Shown here in pieces: positions 1 to 7,386 of a stretch of DNA of 9,508 bases. Position 1 is the stretch's first letter. The number at the start of each line of letters is the position of its first letter. The DNA comes from Candidatus Iainarchaeum sp. Its GTDB lineage: Archaea; Iainarchaeota; Iainarchaeia; Iainarchaeales; JAXPJC01. A program made the translations under genes and the position numbers. The notes under the pieces are model-generated. The model was not told where the DNA came from. It searched no databases and saw only the letters and a list, made by a program, of their open reading frames with translations. The stretch spans positions 1-9,508 of the forward strand of contig JAGVWD010000038.1 of NCBI GenBank assembly GCA_018304445.1. Reading direction: 5' to 3'.

Positions 1-147
1 GTCCTTGAGGGAAAAGGAGTTTTTAATTTAAAGGGGGAAAAAATTCCAATGAGGCCCGGAATCTGCATATTTATGGAAAAGAATGCAAAGCACTCCCTCA
101 AAGCGGAGCAGAACACTTCTTTCATACTTTCCCTGTGCGATGGCTGA
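1..147 (+). CDS. Cupin-domain protein, C-terminal fragment (5' end outside window)
   Basis: Frame 1 is open from the window edge to a TGA at 145-147, giving 48 residues that begin VLEGKGVFNLKGEKIP and continue with RPG, a hydrophobic strand, and KNAKHSLKAE before a final strand. This is the usual layout of the second half of a single-domain cupin: the G-rich turn, the PG turn, and then the second conserved motif with a His (fragment residue 31) that normally binds metal. The first cupin motif (HxH...E) would lie upstream and is not visible, so metal binding and substrate cannot be judged. The gene converges on lhr, with only 4 bp between the two stop codons. The antisense strand is also open here, but its translation resembles nothing, whereas this frame reads as a cupin. 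Confidence 0.72.
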   Translation, partial: VLEGKGVFNLKGEKIPMRPGICIFMEKNAKHSLKAEQNTSFILSLCDG

Positions 148-151
148 AATT

Positions 152-2749
152 TCATTCCCCTATTTTTCTCATTATCTTCTCATGCATGCGCTGTATGAAC
201 TGCAATCTTCCCTCAATGCGCATTATGTCCGCATAGCCCTGGGAGTACAGGTTAAGTGCAAAAGGGCTCGGAAGTTCTGCAGTCTTAATTTTTATTTCAA
301 TCTCCTTGTTTTCAATCCATTTGAGCAATTGCTCCGCGTGCCTTATGTCCATGGCATCCTCAAGCACCTCGCGACGCGTTTCCCTAAGTATTGGGAAATC
401 ATTTCCAATGCGCTTCACCGCGCTCAAAAGCAGGCGCGAATTCATCTGCTGTTTTCCCACTGATTTTTCCCTTCCCCTATAGTTGCGCAGTATCATCAGT
501 GAGCGCGTTGCGCAATGTCTGAAGCGCCTTCTGAACAATTCAGTGTCATCAATTGCCTTTTCAAGAACCATGCGCAGATTCTCGGACTTCAATAAATTGA
601 ATGCATGCTCAATCGGCATTTTTGTGTCCGCGCTTAAAATAAATCCATTGTCATCCAGAACAATTTCAATGTCCTTGTGCACCAATTTCCCAATGACATA
701 TGCAAGCGCCCTGCTCAGCGCATCATTAGTGCGCCTTCCGAATGTTGAATGGAAAATCGCATGGCGCATTTCCTCCTCCTTGTATATTTCAACCAGCAGC
801 TTTTCATTGTGCGGAATTTCACTGTACCTGAACTGCTCGTGGAAATAGGAATAAATCGCATTTGCTGCATTTTTGTCCACATACAGATAGGAATTTATGA
901 AGTCAATTATTTCGGCTTTTGCCCTTCTTGCAGAGAATTTCTGCTCCATTAATTTTCTGAAGCGCTGAATTTCAAGCGCAAGGTCAAAGCTCAATGGGAG
1001 CATTTCCGAGAACCAGCTCGGCACTGTTGGAGGTCTTTTCTCCGCGCTTGAAACATTCGCGACCATTCCGATTGCGTGCCTGAAAACATAGCTCTGCCCT
1101 CCCAGAATAAAAACATCGCCTTTGTGCAGGCGCTCCAGAAAACCCTCATCAATTGTGCCTATTACAAAATCACCAAGCTTCACTTTCACGCGCGCTTCAT
1201 CCGGAATAGTTCCAATATTCGTCATGTAAAGCACTCTTGCCAGCTTCCCGCGCTTTCCAATTATTCCAGAAGCCTCATCATGCCAGATTTTCGCATAAAC
1301 ATTGCGCGTTTCCAGGCTTGAATATGTTCCGGAAAGGTAATTTATTATTTCAAGGAAGTCATTCCTGCTTAATGCGGAATAGCAATAGCTGTGCCTTATT
1401 ATTTTGAGCAATTCATCAATGTGGATCTTGGAGTCAATTGCAATCCCATAAATGTGCTGCGCCAGAACATCAAGCGCGTTTTTAGGAACAGCAATTTTAT
1501 CAAGCTTCTTCTCAAGCGCATTTTTCAGCAGGACTGCGCACTCCACAAGGTCATCACGGTCCAGAACAACAATCCTGCCCTTTATCTGGTCATGCAGCTT
1601 GTGCCCAGATCTTCCCGTTCTTTGGATTGCGCGCGCAACAGATTTTGGCGAACCAAGCAGCACAACCAAATCAATATAGCCAATATCTATGCCCAACTCA
1701 AGCGAAGTGGAACAAACAACACATTTAAGTTTTCCCTCCTTGAGCCTGTTTTCAGTGTTTATGCGCAGTTCCCTGCTCAATGAGGAGTGGTGCGCCTCAA
1801 TATTCGCTTTGCGGTAATATTTCGGGTAATTCTCTTTCAAATAATGCACCACTCTTTCGGTAGCGGAGCGCGTGTTTGTGAAAACAAGCGTAGTCTTGTG
1901 CTCCTGGATCAACTCGTGCAGCGTTTTGTAGAGCGCGGAATGTATCTGCTCCTGCGTGACATTAATCAAATCTGGAAGCGGCGAAATAACTTTCAGGTCC
2001 ATTTTCTTGAGGAAATTCACATCAACAATCTTGCAGTCCCTCGGGGTTTCCGCATTTTCCATTCCCACAAGGAATTTCGCGATTTCCTCCAAGGGGGAAA
2101 TAGTTGCGCTCAATCCGATGCGTGCGAAGTTCGGATTGTAGTGCTGCAGCCTTTCAAGGCTCAGAGAGAGGTGCATGCCTCTCTTGTTGTCTGCAAGCGA
2201 ATGGATTTCATCCACAATAAGCCATTTTATTTCCTGCAGATGCGCCTTGAATCTTGGACTATTGAGGAGTATTGCAAATGATTCAGGAGTTGTAATTAAA
2301 ATATGCGGGGGCTTTGCGAGCATTTTTGCCCTTTCGCTTGTGGGAGTATCCCCTGTTCTGACAGCAACCCTCACATTGATTTCCTTCCCGAGCTTTTTTC
2401 CGGCTTTTGTTATCTCCTCCAACGGCTCCTTAAGATTTTTCTCAATATCGTTTGAAAGCGCGCGCAGGGGCGAAATGTACAAACAATAAACCCTGTCCTC
2501 AAGCATTTTGCTTTCGGAAAGCGTAATAAGTTCGCTCAACACTGCGGCAAAAGCGCTCAGGGTTTTTCCTGTTCCTGTTTCTGCACTTACAAGAGTGTTC
2601 TGGCGCTGATGGATATTCATTATTGCATAGCGCTGGGGCTCAGTAAACTTCCCAAATTTCCATTTGAACCACTTTGCAAGCAATGGATTCAGCGCTGAGA
2701 ATATCTCCTCATCCGAGTACTTCTGGGTCTGGGATTCTATCATATGCAT
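152..2749 (-). CDS. lhr: Lhr-like ATP-dependent helicase (superfamily 2)
   Basis: This 865-residue protein carries the ordered SF2 helicase motifs. They are Walker A AETGTGKT at residues 56-63, TTPES near 153, DEIH at 180-183, SAT at 214-216, TNTRS near 291, STSLELGIDIG near 347, and QRTGRSGH at 376-383. The DEIH box, the LGIDIG motif and the long C-terminal half (about residues 420-865) fit the Lhr family, in which two RecA domains are followed by a winged helix and an Lhr-specific region. The length is in the normal range for archaeal Lhr. Family members translocate 3'-5' on single-stranded DNA or RNA and unwind forked or hybrid duplexes, with roles proposed in repair and RNA metabolism. 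The start is ATG at 2749; an in-frame ATG two codons later (2743) is equally possible, since neither has a clear ribosome site. Lhr is confident; assignment to a particular archaeal Lhr subgroup is not possible here. Confidence 0.95.
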   Translation of the reverse strand: MHMIESQTQKYSDEEIFSALNPLLAKWFKWKFGKFTEPQRYAIMNIHQRQNTLVSAETGTGKTLSAFAAVLSELITLSESKMLEDRVYCLYISPLRALSNDIEKNLKEPLEEITKAGKKLGKEINVRVAVRTGDTPTSERAKMLAKPPHILITTPESFAILLNSPRFKAHLQEIKWLIVDEIHSLADNKRGMHLSLSLERLQHYNPNFARIGLSATISPLEEIAKFLVGMENAETPRDCKIVDVNFLKKMDLKVISPLPDLINVTQEQIHSALYKTLHELIQEHKTTLVFTNTRSATERVVHYLKENYPKYYRKANIEAHHSSLSRELRINTENRLKEGKLKCVVCSTSLELGIDIGYIDLVVLLGSPKSVARAIQRTGRSGHKLHDQIKGRIVVLDRDDLVECAVLLKNALEKKLDKIAVPKNALDVLAQHIYGIAIDSKIHIDELLKIIRHSYCYSALSRNDFLEIINYLSGTYSSLETRNVYAKIWHDEASGIIGKRGKLARVLYMTNIGTIPDEARVKVKLGDFVIGTIDEGFLERLHKGDVFILGGQSYVFRHAIGMVANVSSAEKRPPTVPSWFSEMLPLSFDLALEIQRFRKLMEQKFSARRAKAEIIDFINSYLYVDKNAANAIYSYFHEQFRYSEIPHNEKLLVEIYKEEEMRHAIFHSTFGRRTNDALSRALAYVIGKLVHKDIEIVLDDNGFILSADTKMPIEHAFNLLKSENLRMVLEKAIDDTELFRRRFRHCATRSLMILRNYRGREKSVGKQQMNSRLLLSAVKRIGNDFPILRETRREVLEDAMDIRHAEQLLKWIENKEIEIKIKTAELPSPFALNLYSQGYADIMRIEGRLQFIQRMHEKIMRKIGE

Positions 2750-2792
2750 CTTCTACATAACAGAATGCCGCTAAGCAAGCGATTACATATAG

Positions 2793-2798
2793 TATATA
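2793..2798 (-). promoter_or_regulatory. Candidate TATA box of lhr
   Basis: TATATA lies in the A+T-rich gap before lhr. Archaeal transcription starts about 26 bp from the box centre, which would put the start near 2769 and leave a leader of about 20 bases. The spacing is reasonable, but the whole gap is A+T-rich, so other boxes are possible. Confidence 0.4.
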
Positions 2799-2804
2799 GA
2801 ATAG

Positions 2805-2814
2805 AAATAAAAAT
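2805..2814 (-). terminator. T-rich candidate terminator after the kinase/PP-loop fusion gene
   Basis: On the minus strand this reads ATTTTTATTT, starting 6 bases past the stop codon of the fusion gene. Archaeal termination often needs only a T-run of this kind without a hairpin, and none is seen. The site lies just upstream of the lhr TATA box, so it would separate the two units. Confidence 0.3.
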
Positions 2815-2820
2815 CAATTA

Positions 2821-4392
2821 TTATATTAATTCTGCCTTTTTCAAAATCTGCGGAACACTATATTTGCATTTTCTTATTCTCTGTAATGCCCTTTTAGCCT
2901 CTTTTTTAGTAAGAAAGCCAACGGTAACTTCTCTTGCTAAACGGGTGGTATCCGGATGAAATCCTAAATTTTTACATAATGGCTCTTCTGCAGCGCAGGC
3001 TAAAAGGCAAGAAGCAGCATTGGATTGAACATTATGATAATAATTCCATCCAATCTTTTTAAGAATTTTTTTAGTATCTTTTAATTTTGCCTGAATCAAA
3101 AACGGAAAATGCACAATATAAACAGCAGGCTTATCGGGAAAAGGTTTTAATTTTCTAATTGCAGATACAACTAGTTTCTTTTGCGAGGTACTTTGTTTTA
3201 AGGAAGTCCATTCATTAATTCCAATTGCTACTGCCCGCACTCCGTGCTTGAGGGCCTCAAAATAGCGAGCATGGATTATTAATTCTCTGCACACCCAGCA
3301 AGGTCGCACAACACCCTGATATTCTCTACGGCCAGTTGCATAATCCATAACAAATTCCTCTTTTTTATCTCTTTTATAGAGGTCTGCCATTTTGCGAAAG
3401 CGTCTTAGCATTTTTTTAGTAATATATTTTCTGACCGGGATTATTTCATAATCAACTCCGCACATCTCAGCCACTTTTTTTGCTCTTCGGTAAATGTAAG
3501 GGTGAAAATAACCCAAGTCAAAGGTAAATGCGAGAGGGGTAAATCCCATTTCTCTAACCTGATATAGTGTTGCCGAACTATCTTTTCCGCCAGAAAGCCC
3601 CACCATTATATCGTATTTTCCTTTGCCGCTTCCTATAAATGATTTAAAAAGTGCTAATTCTTTAGCTAGAGCTTTCTTGTCAAAATTCTTCAGGTATATT
3701 TCGCAAACATCACAATAGCCTTCCTTATTAAACTTAATAAAAGGGTTTTGATTTGTATTAATGCACTTCTTGCATTCTTGTATTTTTTTCTGGACTAAAC
3801 TTATTATCTTATCCGCAATCTCTGCCGCAGAAATAGTGGAAGTATTAAATACCAAATCTGCCTCTTTCTCAATCTTCTTTGTCAGATATAGGCGGTCTTC
3901 CTCCTTTAATTCGTTTAAAATCTCTTTCTTCGAATAGTCCCTTTTCTTGGAAAGCCTTTCTAAAAGGTCTTCTTTATTTGCTTTAAGGAAAACAACAAAA
4001 TAGCCTCGTTTCTTAAAATATTTCGCATTTTCGTATCCTCTAACGCCGGTAAATATCAAGGGCGCAGTAGGATATTTTTTTGAATAAATCTTCTCAAGAG
4101 TCTCTGCTATAAAAGAGGGAAAATATTGTTTAACTAAAGAAGAAAAAATTTTCCTCGCTTTTTTCCTATTTATCGGGGCTTGGGTGGCTAAATTTTTATC
4201 AACAATTTTCTCGAGACTATAAAGAAGCGTGTTGTAATTGGAGGGCAATTTTTTGAAATGGCGCGCTATAGGAACAATAAGGCCTTCGGAAGACTCCACA
4301 ATTTTATAATTAGGAAGCTTGAAAGATAACTTTTTTGCAATTGTTGATTTGCCTGTTGCAGGCTCTCCAAAAATTACAATATTTTTTAACAT
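2821..4392 (-). CDS. Fusion: P-loop kinase-like domain + PP-loop N-acetyl sugar amidotransferase-like domain
   Basis: The 523 residues form two recognisable parts. Residues 1-205 resemble small P-loop kinases of the dephospho-CoA kinase/AAA_18/UPF0200 type: Walker A GEPATGKST at 9-17, TGVRGYENAKYFKKRG near 115-130, a basic lid-like segment near 145-151 (ERLSKKR), and a closing EADLVFNTS followed by a helix. Residues 207-500 resemble the N-acetyl sugar amidotransferase family (WbpG/PseA-like): paired CxxC (C207/C210 and C227/C230) around NPFIKFNKEG, the PP-loop LSGGKDSS at 266-273, TFD at 290-292, CWVC at 365-368, and a C-terminal GFLTKKEA segment like the GxITREE tail of that family. PP-loop enzymes activate a substrate by adenylation; in WbpG/PseA the outcome is amidation or amidination of a sugar nucleotide with ammonia from a partner glutaminase. 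No such partner lies in the window. The GHxxDD-like position found in many PP-loop proteins reads GINEW here. The gene is clearly richer in A+T than its neighbours and stands alone with its own promoter. The substrate is unknown, and tRNA or another nucleotide cannot be excluded. The fold calls are firmer than the function. Confidence 0.8.
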   Translation of the reverse strand: MLKNIVIFGEPATGKSTIAKKLSFKLPNYKIVESSEGLIVPIARHFKKLPSNYNTLLYSLEKIVDKNLATQAPINRKKARKIFSSLVKQYFPSFIAETLEKIYSKKYPTAPLIFTGVRGYENAKYFKKRGYFVVFLKANKEDLLERLSKKRDYSKKEILNELKEEDRLYLTKKIEKEADLVFNTSTISAAEIADKIISLVQKKIQECKKCINTNQNPFIKFNKEGYCDVCEIYLKNFDKKALAKELALFKSFIGSGKGKYDIMVGLSGGKDSSATLYQVREMGFTPLAFTFDLGYFHPYIYRRAKKVAEMCGVDYEIIPVRKYITKKMLRRFRKMADLYKRDKKEEFVMDYATGRREYQGVVRPCWVCRELIIHARYFEALKHGVRAVAIGINEWTSLKQSTSQKKLVVSAIRKLKPFPDKPAVYIVHFPFLIQAKLKDTKKILKKIGWNYYHNVQSNAASCLLACAAEEPLCKNLGFHPDTTRLAREVTVGFLTKKEAKRALQRIRKCKYSVPQILKKAELI

Positions 4393-4414
4393 GCGTTACT
4401 CACACAGTGCTCAT

Positions 4415-4433
4415 ATTTAGACAGTGTCTAAAT
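4415..4433. promoter_or_regulatory. 19-bp perfect palindrome, candidate operator of the fusion gene
   Basis: ATTTAGACAGTGTCTAAAT is a perfect inverted repeat with 9-bp arms around a single central base. It lies 23 bp before the fusion gene's start codon and directly downstream of a TATA-like box, so it falls between the box and the expected transcription start, a common place for archaeal repressor sites. No T-run follows on the minus strand, and a one-base loop cannot form a hairpin, so a terminator is unlikely. The protein that would bind is not known. Confidence 0.5.
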
Positions 4434-4440
4434 TAATATA
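4433..4440 (-). promoter_or_regulatory. Candidate TATA box of the fusion gene
   Basis: The minus strand reads TATATTAA. With the usual spacing, transcription would begin near 4410, giving a leader of about 17 bases that contains GTGAG six bases before the ATG at 4392, a plausible weak ribosome site. The last base of the box is the first of the adjoining palindrome. Confidence 0.45.
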
Positions 4441-4464
4441 TTCATTGTTCTTTAGCAATTTAAT

Positions 4465-5541
4465 CTATTGCTTAACAGCTTTTATTGCAGAATAGGGGCA
4501 GAGCTCAACGCATACCAAGCACTGGATGCATTTGCGCTCGTTTATTTCAGGGAATCCGTTTGAATTGTCAAATGAGAACGCGCTTTCAGGGCAGAAGTGC
4601 AGGCATTTCCTGCATTTTGCGCATTCCTGCGGATTTATTTCTGGCCTTTGCGCAGATAATTTTGCCTTGAGCACCTTATGCTTGAAGCCATATGCAAGCC
4701 TTGAAAGGCGCGTCGGAAGCCAGTCAATCTTTTTCGGCAATTCCAAATCAAAATGCTTTTCATTTATTATTTCAACATCAGGAATTCCGAATTCCTTTAT
4801 CGCCAGATCCAAATGATTTATTTTATTTACTGGAATGCCTGCGCATTTTGCAATTGCATAATCCACAGCAAGGGAATTTGTACCCGCAAATATTCTGTCC
4901 AGTTTTATTTTCTCCCCGGAGTGGGGTCCAGAGCCCTGCATTGCTGTTGTTGCATCCACAATCACCAAATCCGGCTTTAGGATGCGGTTGTAATCAACAA
5001 TCGCTTCATCAAGCCCAATCGTATGGCACTTTAATTTGTCATTCGGGTGCAGGCAGCCCTTCATATTTTTCAGTGCGCAGGTTATTGTTGTAAGTACATG
5101 GGTTTTGAGCACAGGAACATTTACAATTTTGTTCGCGCCCAGAATTGTTTCGGAAATTCTTGCATTTTTGAGAACCTTTGCATTTGGAATCTTTACATTC
5201 CTGAATTTGCCCTTATTGAGGTCGATCAATTCAATGCCGTATTTTTTTGAAATATCATAATAGCCCGCTTTCCTGAAGTTCGCGAGCGCGTTCCCTATTA
5301 TTGAAGTGCCTTCAGCAATCGTTATGTTCGGGCTTTTTTTGATGAGAAGGGAAACAAGAGAATCAATTACTGCGGAAGAAGTGTTTGCTCCGCTGCCGCT
5401 TTCCTGGAATTCATTTACATTCGGCTTTATTACGATTTTATCATTTTTCCCAAAGCCCGAAAAATTTATTGCATCAAGTGCAGAAGAAACGGCATTTTCA
5501 ATATTTTTTCCGGCATCAGCGCAGGCAACTTTTTCACTCAT
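4465..5541 (-). CDS. DUF362 protein with C-terminal 2[4Fe-4S] ferredoxin domain
   Basis: Residues 1-270 match the DUF362 pattern: KIVIKPNV near 35-42, VPVLKTH near 142-148, ALKNMKG near 156-162, VDATTAMQGSGP near 195-206, and AGTNSLAVD near 219-227. Residues 300-358 form a bacterial-type ferredoxin domain with two CxxCxxCxxxCP clusters, C307/C310/C313/C317 and C338/C341/C344/C348, each able to bind one [4Fe-4S] cluster. No signal peptide or membrane span is evident, so it is probably cytosolic. DUF362-ferredoxin proteins are common in anaerobic archaea and bacteria, but the reaction is not established; electron transfer is inferred only from the clusters. Its ATG overlaps the stop codon of the upstream phosphatidyltransferase by 4 bp (ATGA), which implies translational coupling. 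It is the last gene of its run. Confidence 0.9.
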   Translation of the reverse strand: MSEKVACADAGKNIENAVSSALDAINFSGFGKNDKIVIKPNVNEFQESGSGANTSSAVIDSLVSLLIKKSPNITIAEGTSIIGNALANFRKAGYYDISKKYGIELIDLNKGKFRNVKIPNAKVLKNARISETILGANKIVNVPVLKTHVLTTITCALKNMKGCLHPNDKLKCHTIGLDEAIVDYNRILKPDLVIVDATTAMQGSGPHSGEKIKLDRIFAGTNSLAVDYAIAKCAGIPVNKINHLDLAIKEFGIPDVEIINEKHFDLELPKKIDWLPTRLSRLAYGFKHKVLKAKLSAQRPEINPQECAKCRKCLHFCPESAFSFDNSNGFPEINERKCIQCLVCVELCPYSAIKAVKQ

Positions 5542-6101
5542 CCCAAAACCCTTTTAGCATAAATCAGCCTTGATGCAAGCGCATATGCGCCAATTACAAG
5601 CACAATATACACCGCATACTGCACTGAAATTTTCATTCCAAGGAGCAATCCGATGAAAATTATTCCTGTGCGAACTGCCCGCAGACTAATGCGCTCCCCT
5701 GTTGTTTTCTCAACCTGCGCATCAAGGCATGCGCTTGCATAGCTTGCAATTGTTATAAGCACTAATGCCGCCAAGCCAATCCACAATTCAACAAGTCCCG
5801 CAAGTATTATTGCGCACAAAATGATTGCGTCATTTATCCTGTCTGCCACTTTGTCAAAAAGCGAGCCGAATTTTGTTGAGCGCCTGTGGGTTTTTGCAAT
5901 TGCGCCGTCAAGCGAATCAAAAATTCCCGAAAGCAGCCAGAAGAGCGCCCCATAAGCAAGAGAATTCTGCAATACAAAATAGCCGGCAATGATGCAGAGC
6001 AGGATTGAAAATGCGGTTATGCAATCCGGGCTTATGTTCATGCGTTTTGCGATTGGCGCAAGCAGCGTCGCCTCTATCCTGCTTTTTGTTTTTATTTCCA
6101 T
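5538..6101 (-). CDS. CDP-alcohol phosphatidyltransferase family protein
   Basis: This 187-residue integral membrane protein has about six hydrophobic segments. It carries the family's catalytic signature in full: D62xxD65G66xxA69K70, then eight residues, G79xxxD83xxxD87. The four Asp residues bind two metal ions and activate the acceptor alcohol. The usual Arg after the Ala is Lys here, a conservative change. The N-terminus (PIAKRMNISPDCIT, residues 16-29) also fits the family. These enzymes join a CDP-activated lipid to an alcohol phosphate, releasing CMP. In archaea the donor is CDP-archaeol, and the short length fits archaetidylinositol-phosphate or archaetidylglycerophosphate synthases; the acceptor cannot be chosen from sequence. 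The ATG at 6101 directly abuts the TAA of the VTT gene, and the stop overlaps the DUF362 start, so the three are probably co-translated. Confidence 0.9.
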   Translation of the reverse strand: MEIKTKSRIEATLLAPIAKRMNISPDCITAFSILLCIIAGYFVLQNSLAYGALFWLLSGIFDSLDGAIAKTHRRSTKFGSLFDKVADRINDAIILCAIILAGLVELWIGLAALVLITIASYASACLDAQVEKTTGERISLRAVRTGIIFIGLLLGMKISVQYAVYIVLVIGAYALASRLIYAKRVLG

Positions 6102-6599
6102 TTATCCCAGCCCGAACAGTTTTGAAAGCCATGCAATCCCGTAGAAGCCCGCAAAAGCGATTGCGGAATATTTTATCACTTTCCCTATTGCCGTTGCAAC
6201 AATGAATTTCCTGAGCGAATATCCCATGATGCCGCAGAATATTCCCACAACATCAAAGGGGAGCGGGGTTGCAGCAAAAATGGTTATTACGAAAAATCCC
6301 CCGAATTTCTCGAAATATTTCTCCACTACCTTCAGCTTGTCCCTGTAATTGTTAAGCGCAAGCTTTTCGCTCCCATATCCAATCCCATAGCCTATCATTT
6401 CCCCGAGCGCAGCCCCGATTCCCGCGGAAATTCCCAGGAACAATGGATTGAAGCCGAACTGCGGCGCGGCCATTATAAAAATCACAATGAACGCAGGCGT
6501 TGGGAGAAAAAGCGTTGCCGAGCTTATGAATCCCGCAAGCCCTGCGCCCAGATATCCGAGGCTTATTATCAGTTCAGTCAGGAGCACGTCAAGGGCCAT
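6102..6599 (-). CDS. VTT-domain (DedA/YqaA-like) membrane protein
   Basis: This 165-residue membrane protein is of the VTT (formerly SNARE-associated) family. It has hydrophobic segments at about 8-25, 35-45, 52-75, 103-125 and 133-155. Glycine-rich GAALGEMIGYGIGYG (62-76) and TPLPFDVVGIFCGIMGY (111-127) match the re-entrant loops of the domain, with the shortness and the TPLP form nearest to YqaA-type members. Homologues are linked to lipid scrambling or flipping, including recycling of undecaprenyl phosphate or phosphatidylethanolamine in bacteria; the lipid moved here is unknown. Pairing with a phosphatidyltransferase that begins at the very next base supports a membrane-lipid role. GTGAG five bases before the ATG could act as the ribosome site. 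A 50-bp gap separates it from the metallophosphoesterase upstream. Confidence 0.85.
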   Translation of the reverse strand: MALDVLLTELIISLGYLGAGLAGFISSATLFLPTPAFIVIFIMAAPQFGFNPLFLGISAGIGAALGEMIGYGIGYGSEKLALNNYRDKLKVVEKYFEKFGGFFVITIFAATPLPFDVVGIFCGIMGYSLRKFIVATAIGKVIKYSAIAFAGFYGIAWLSKLFGLG

Positions 6600-6649
6600 T
6601 TTCTCACGAGAAACCAGTTATGATTATGGGATGAGCTATTATTAATTAT

Positions 6650-7369
6650 TTACATTCCGGAAATCAGCCTTTCAGCCTCAAACCTCGGAAGCCCTGCCTG
6701 CAAAACTTCATCATAGGTTTTTTTCACATCATATTCCGCCCTGAAAATCCCCAGTTCCCTGCTTTCAGCATCAAGAATTCCAAATCCTGCATTCGGGTTC
6801 CCATCGCGCGGCTGCCCAACTGAGGGAAGAGACACAACCATGCGCCTTCCCCTGCACTGGATTTTTGAGTTTCCGATAATTGCCTTCGTGCTATCTGCAT
6901 TTGCCTCATAATAGAAAGGCATGTGCACATGCCCGCATATTATCAAACTTTCAGGCACGCGCTGAAGCGAATCCCCTGCAATTTCCGCATCCATATAGCC
7001 CCACAGGGGATTTTCCGGGCTTCCATGGAGCGCAAGCAGATACTGCATCGAGAAGAATCTTGGCAGTTCCGAAAGGAAATTTTTATTTTGCGCTGTTAAT
7101 TTGGGTTTTGTCCATTTTATGCATTCTGCAGCCTCGGGATTGAATTCCTCAAGCGGAATTTCCTCTACAGCTGCCGCATCGTGGTTGCCCTGAAGGCAGA
7201 TGAAATTGTTTTTGCGCAGGATTTCAATGCACTCATTCGGCCTTGCATTGTATCCCACAATATCGCCAAGGCACAGGGCGCGCTCATATCCGATTTTCTG
7301 CGCTGCAGCAATTACGGCATTAAGCGCGTGCAAATTGCTGTGCACATCCGCAATAAGTAGATAGCGCAT
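6650..7369 (-). CDS. Calcineurin-like metallophosphoesterase (YfcE/MJ0936-like)
   Basis: The 239 residues hold the complete metallophosphoesterase set: D8xH10 (ADVHSN), G35D36 (LCLGDIVGY), G61NHD64, H115 (LHGSPE), and G146HVH149. Together these form a two-metal site. SVGQPRDGNP (183-192) matches the conserved loop of the archaeal/bacterial YfcE-MJ0936 group, whose members hydrolyse phosphodiesters such as model bis-pNPP or 2',3'-cyclic nucleotides in vitro. The in vivo substrate is not known. There is no signal peptide, so it should be cytosolic. It starts 17 bp after the stop of the small membrane protein gene and is probably co-transcribed with it, and perhaps with the downstream lipid genes; a cyclic nucleotide or lipid-headgroup phosphodiester is therefore possible but unproven. 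Confidence 0.9.
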   Translation of the reverse strand: MRYLLIADVHSNLHALNAVIAAAQKIGYERALCLGDIVGYNARPNECIEILRKNNFICLQGNHDAAAVEEIPLEEFNPEAAECIKWTKPKLTAQNKNFLSELPRFFSMQYLLALHGSPENPLWGYMDAEIAGDSLQRVPESLIICGHVHMPFYYEANADSTKAIIGNSKIQCRGRRMVVSLPSVGQPRDGNPNAGFGILDAESRELGIFRAEYDVKKTYDEVLQAGLPRFEAERLISGM

Positions 7370-7386
7370 TTCTGAAGCCCCTGACT

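Noticed and set aside
1..126. Minus-strand open frame starting MKEVFCSALREC and running off the window edge
   Set aside because: It is antisense to the cupin fragment, whose translation matches a known fold; this frame matches nothing.
83..463. Plus-strand frame overlapping the 3' end of lhr
   Set aside because: It is antisense to a well-supported helicase frame and has no recognisable domain; other plus-strand frames over lhr, DUF362 and prs fail for the same reason.
2753..2758. ATGTAG start-stop on the minus strand just before lhr, a possible minimal upstream frame
   Set aside because: Six bases in an A+T-rich leader occur easily by chance, and no ribosome site precedes it.
6724..6930. 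Minus-strand 68-codon frame within the metallophosphoesterase gene
   Set aside because: It is a shifted frame of the phosphoesterase, which retains all of its catalytic motifs without interruption.
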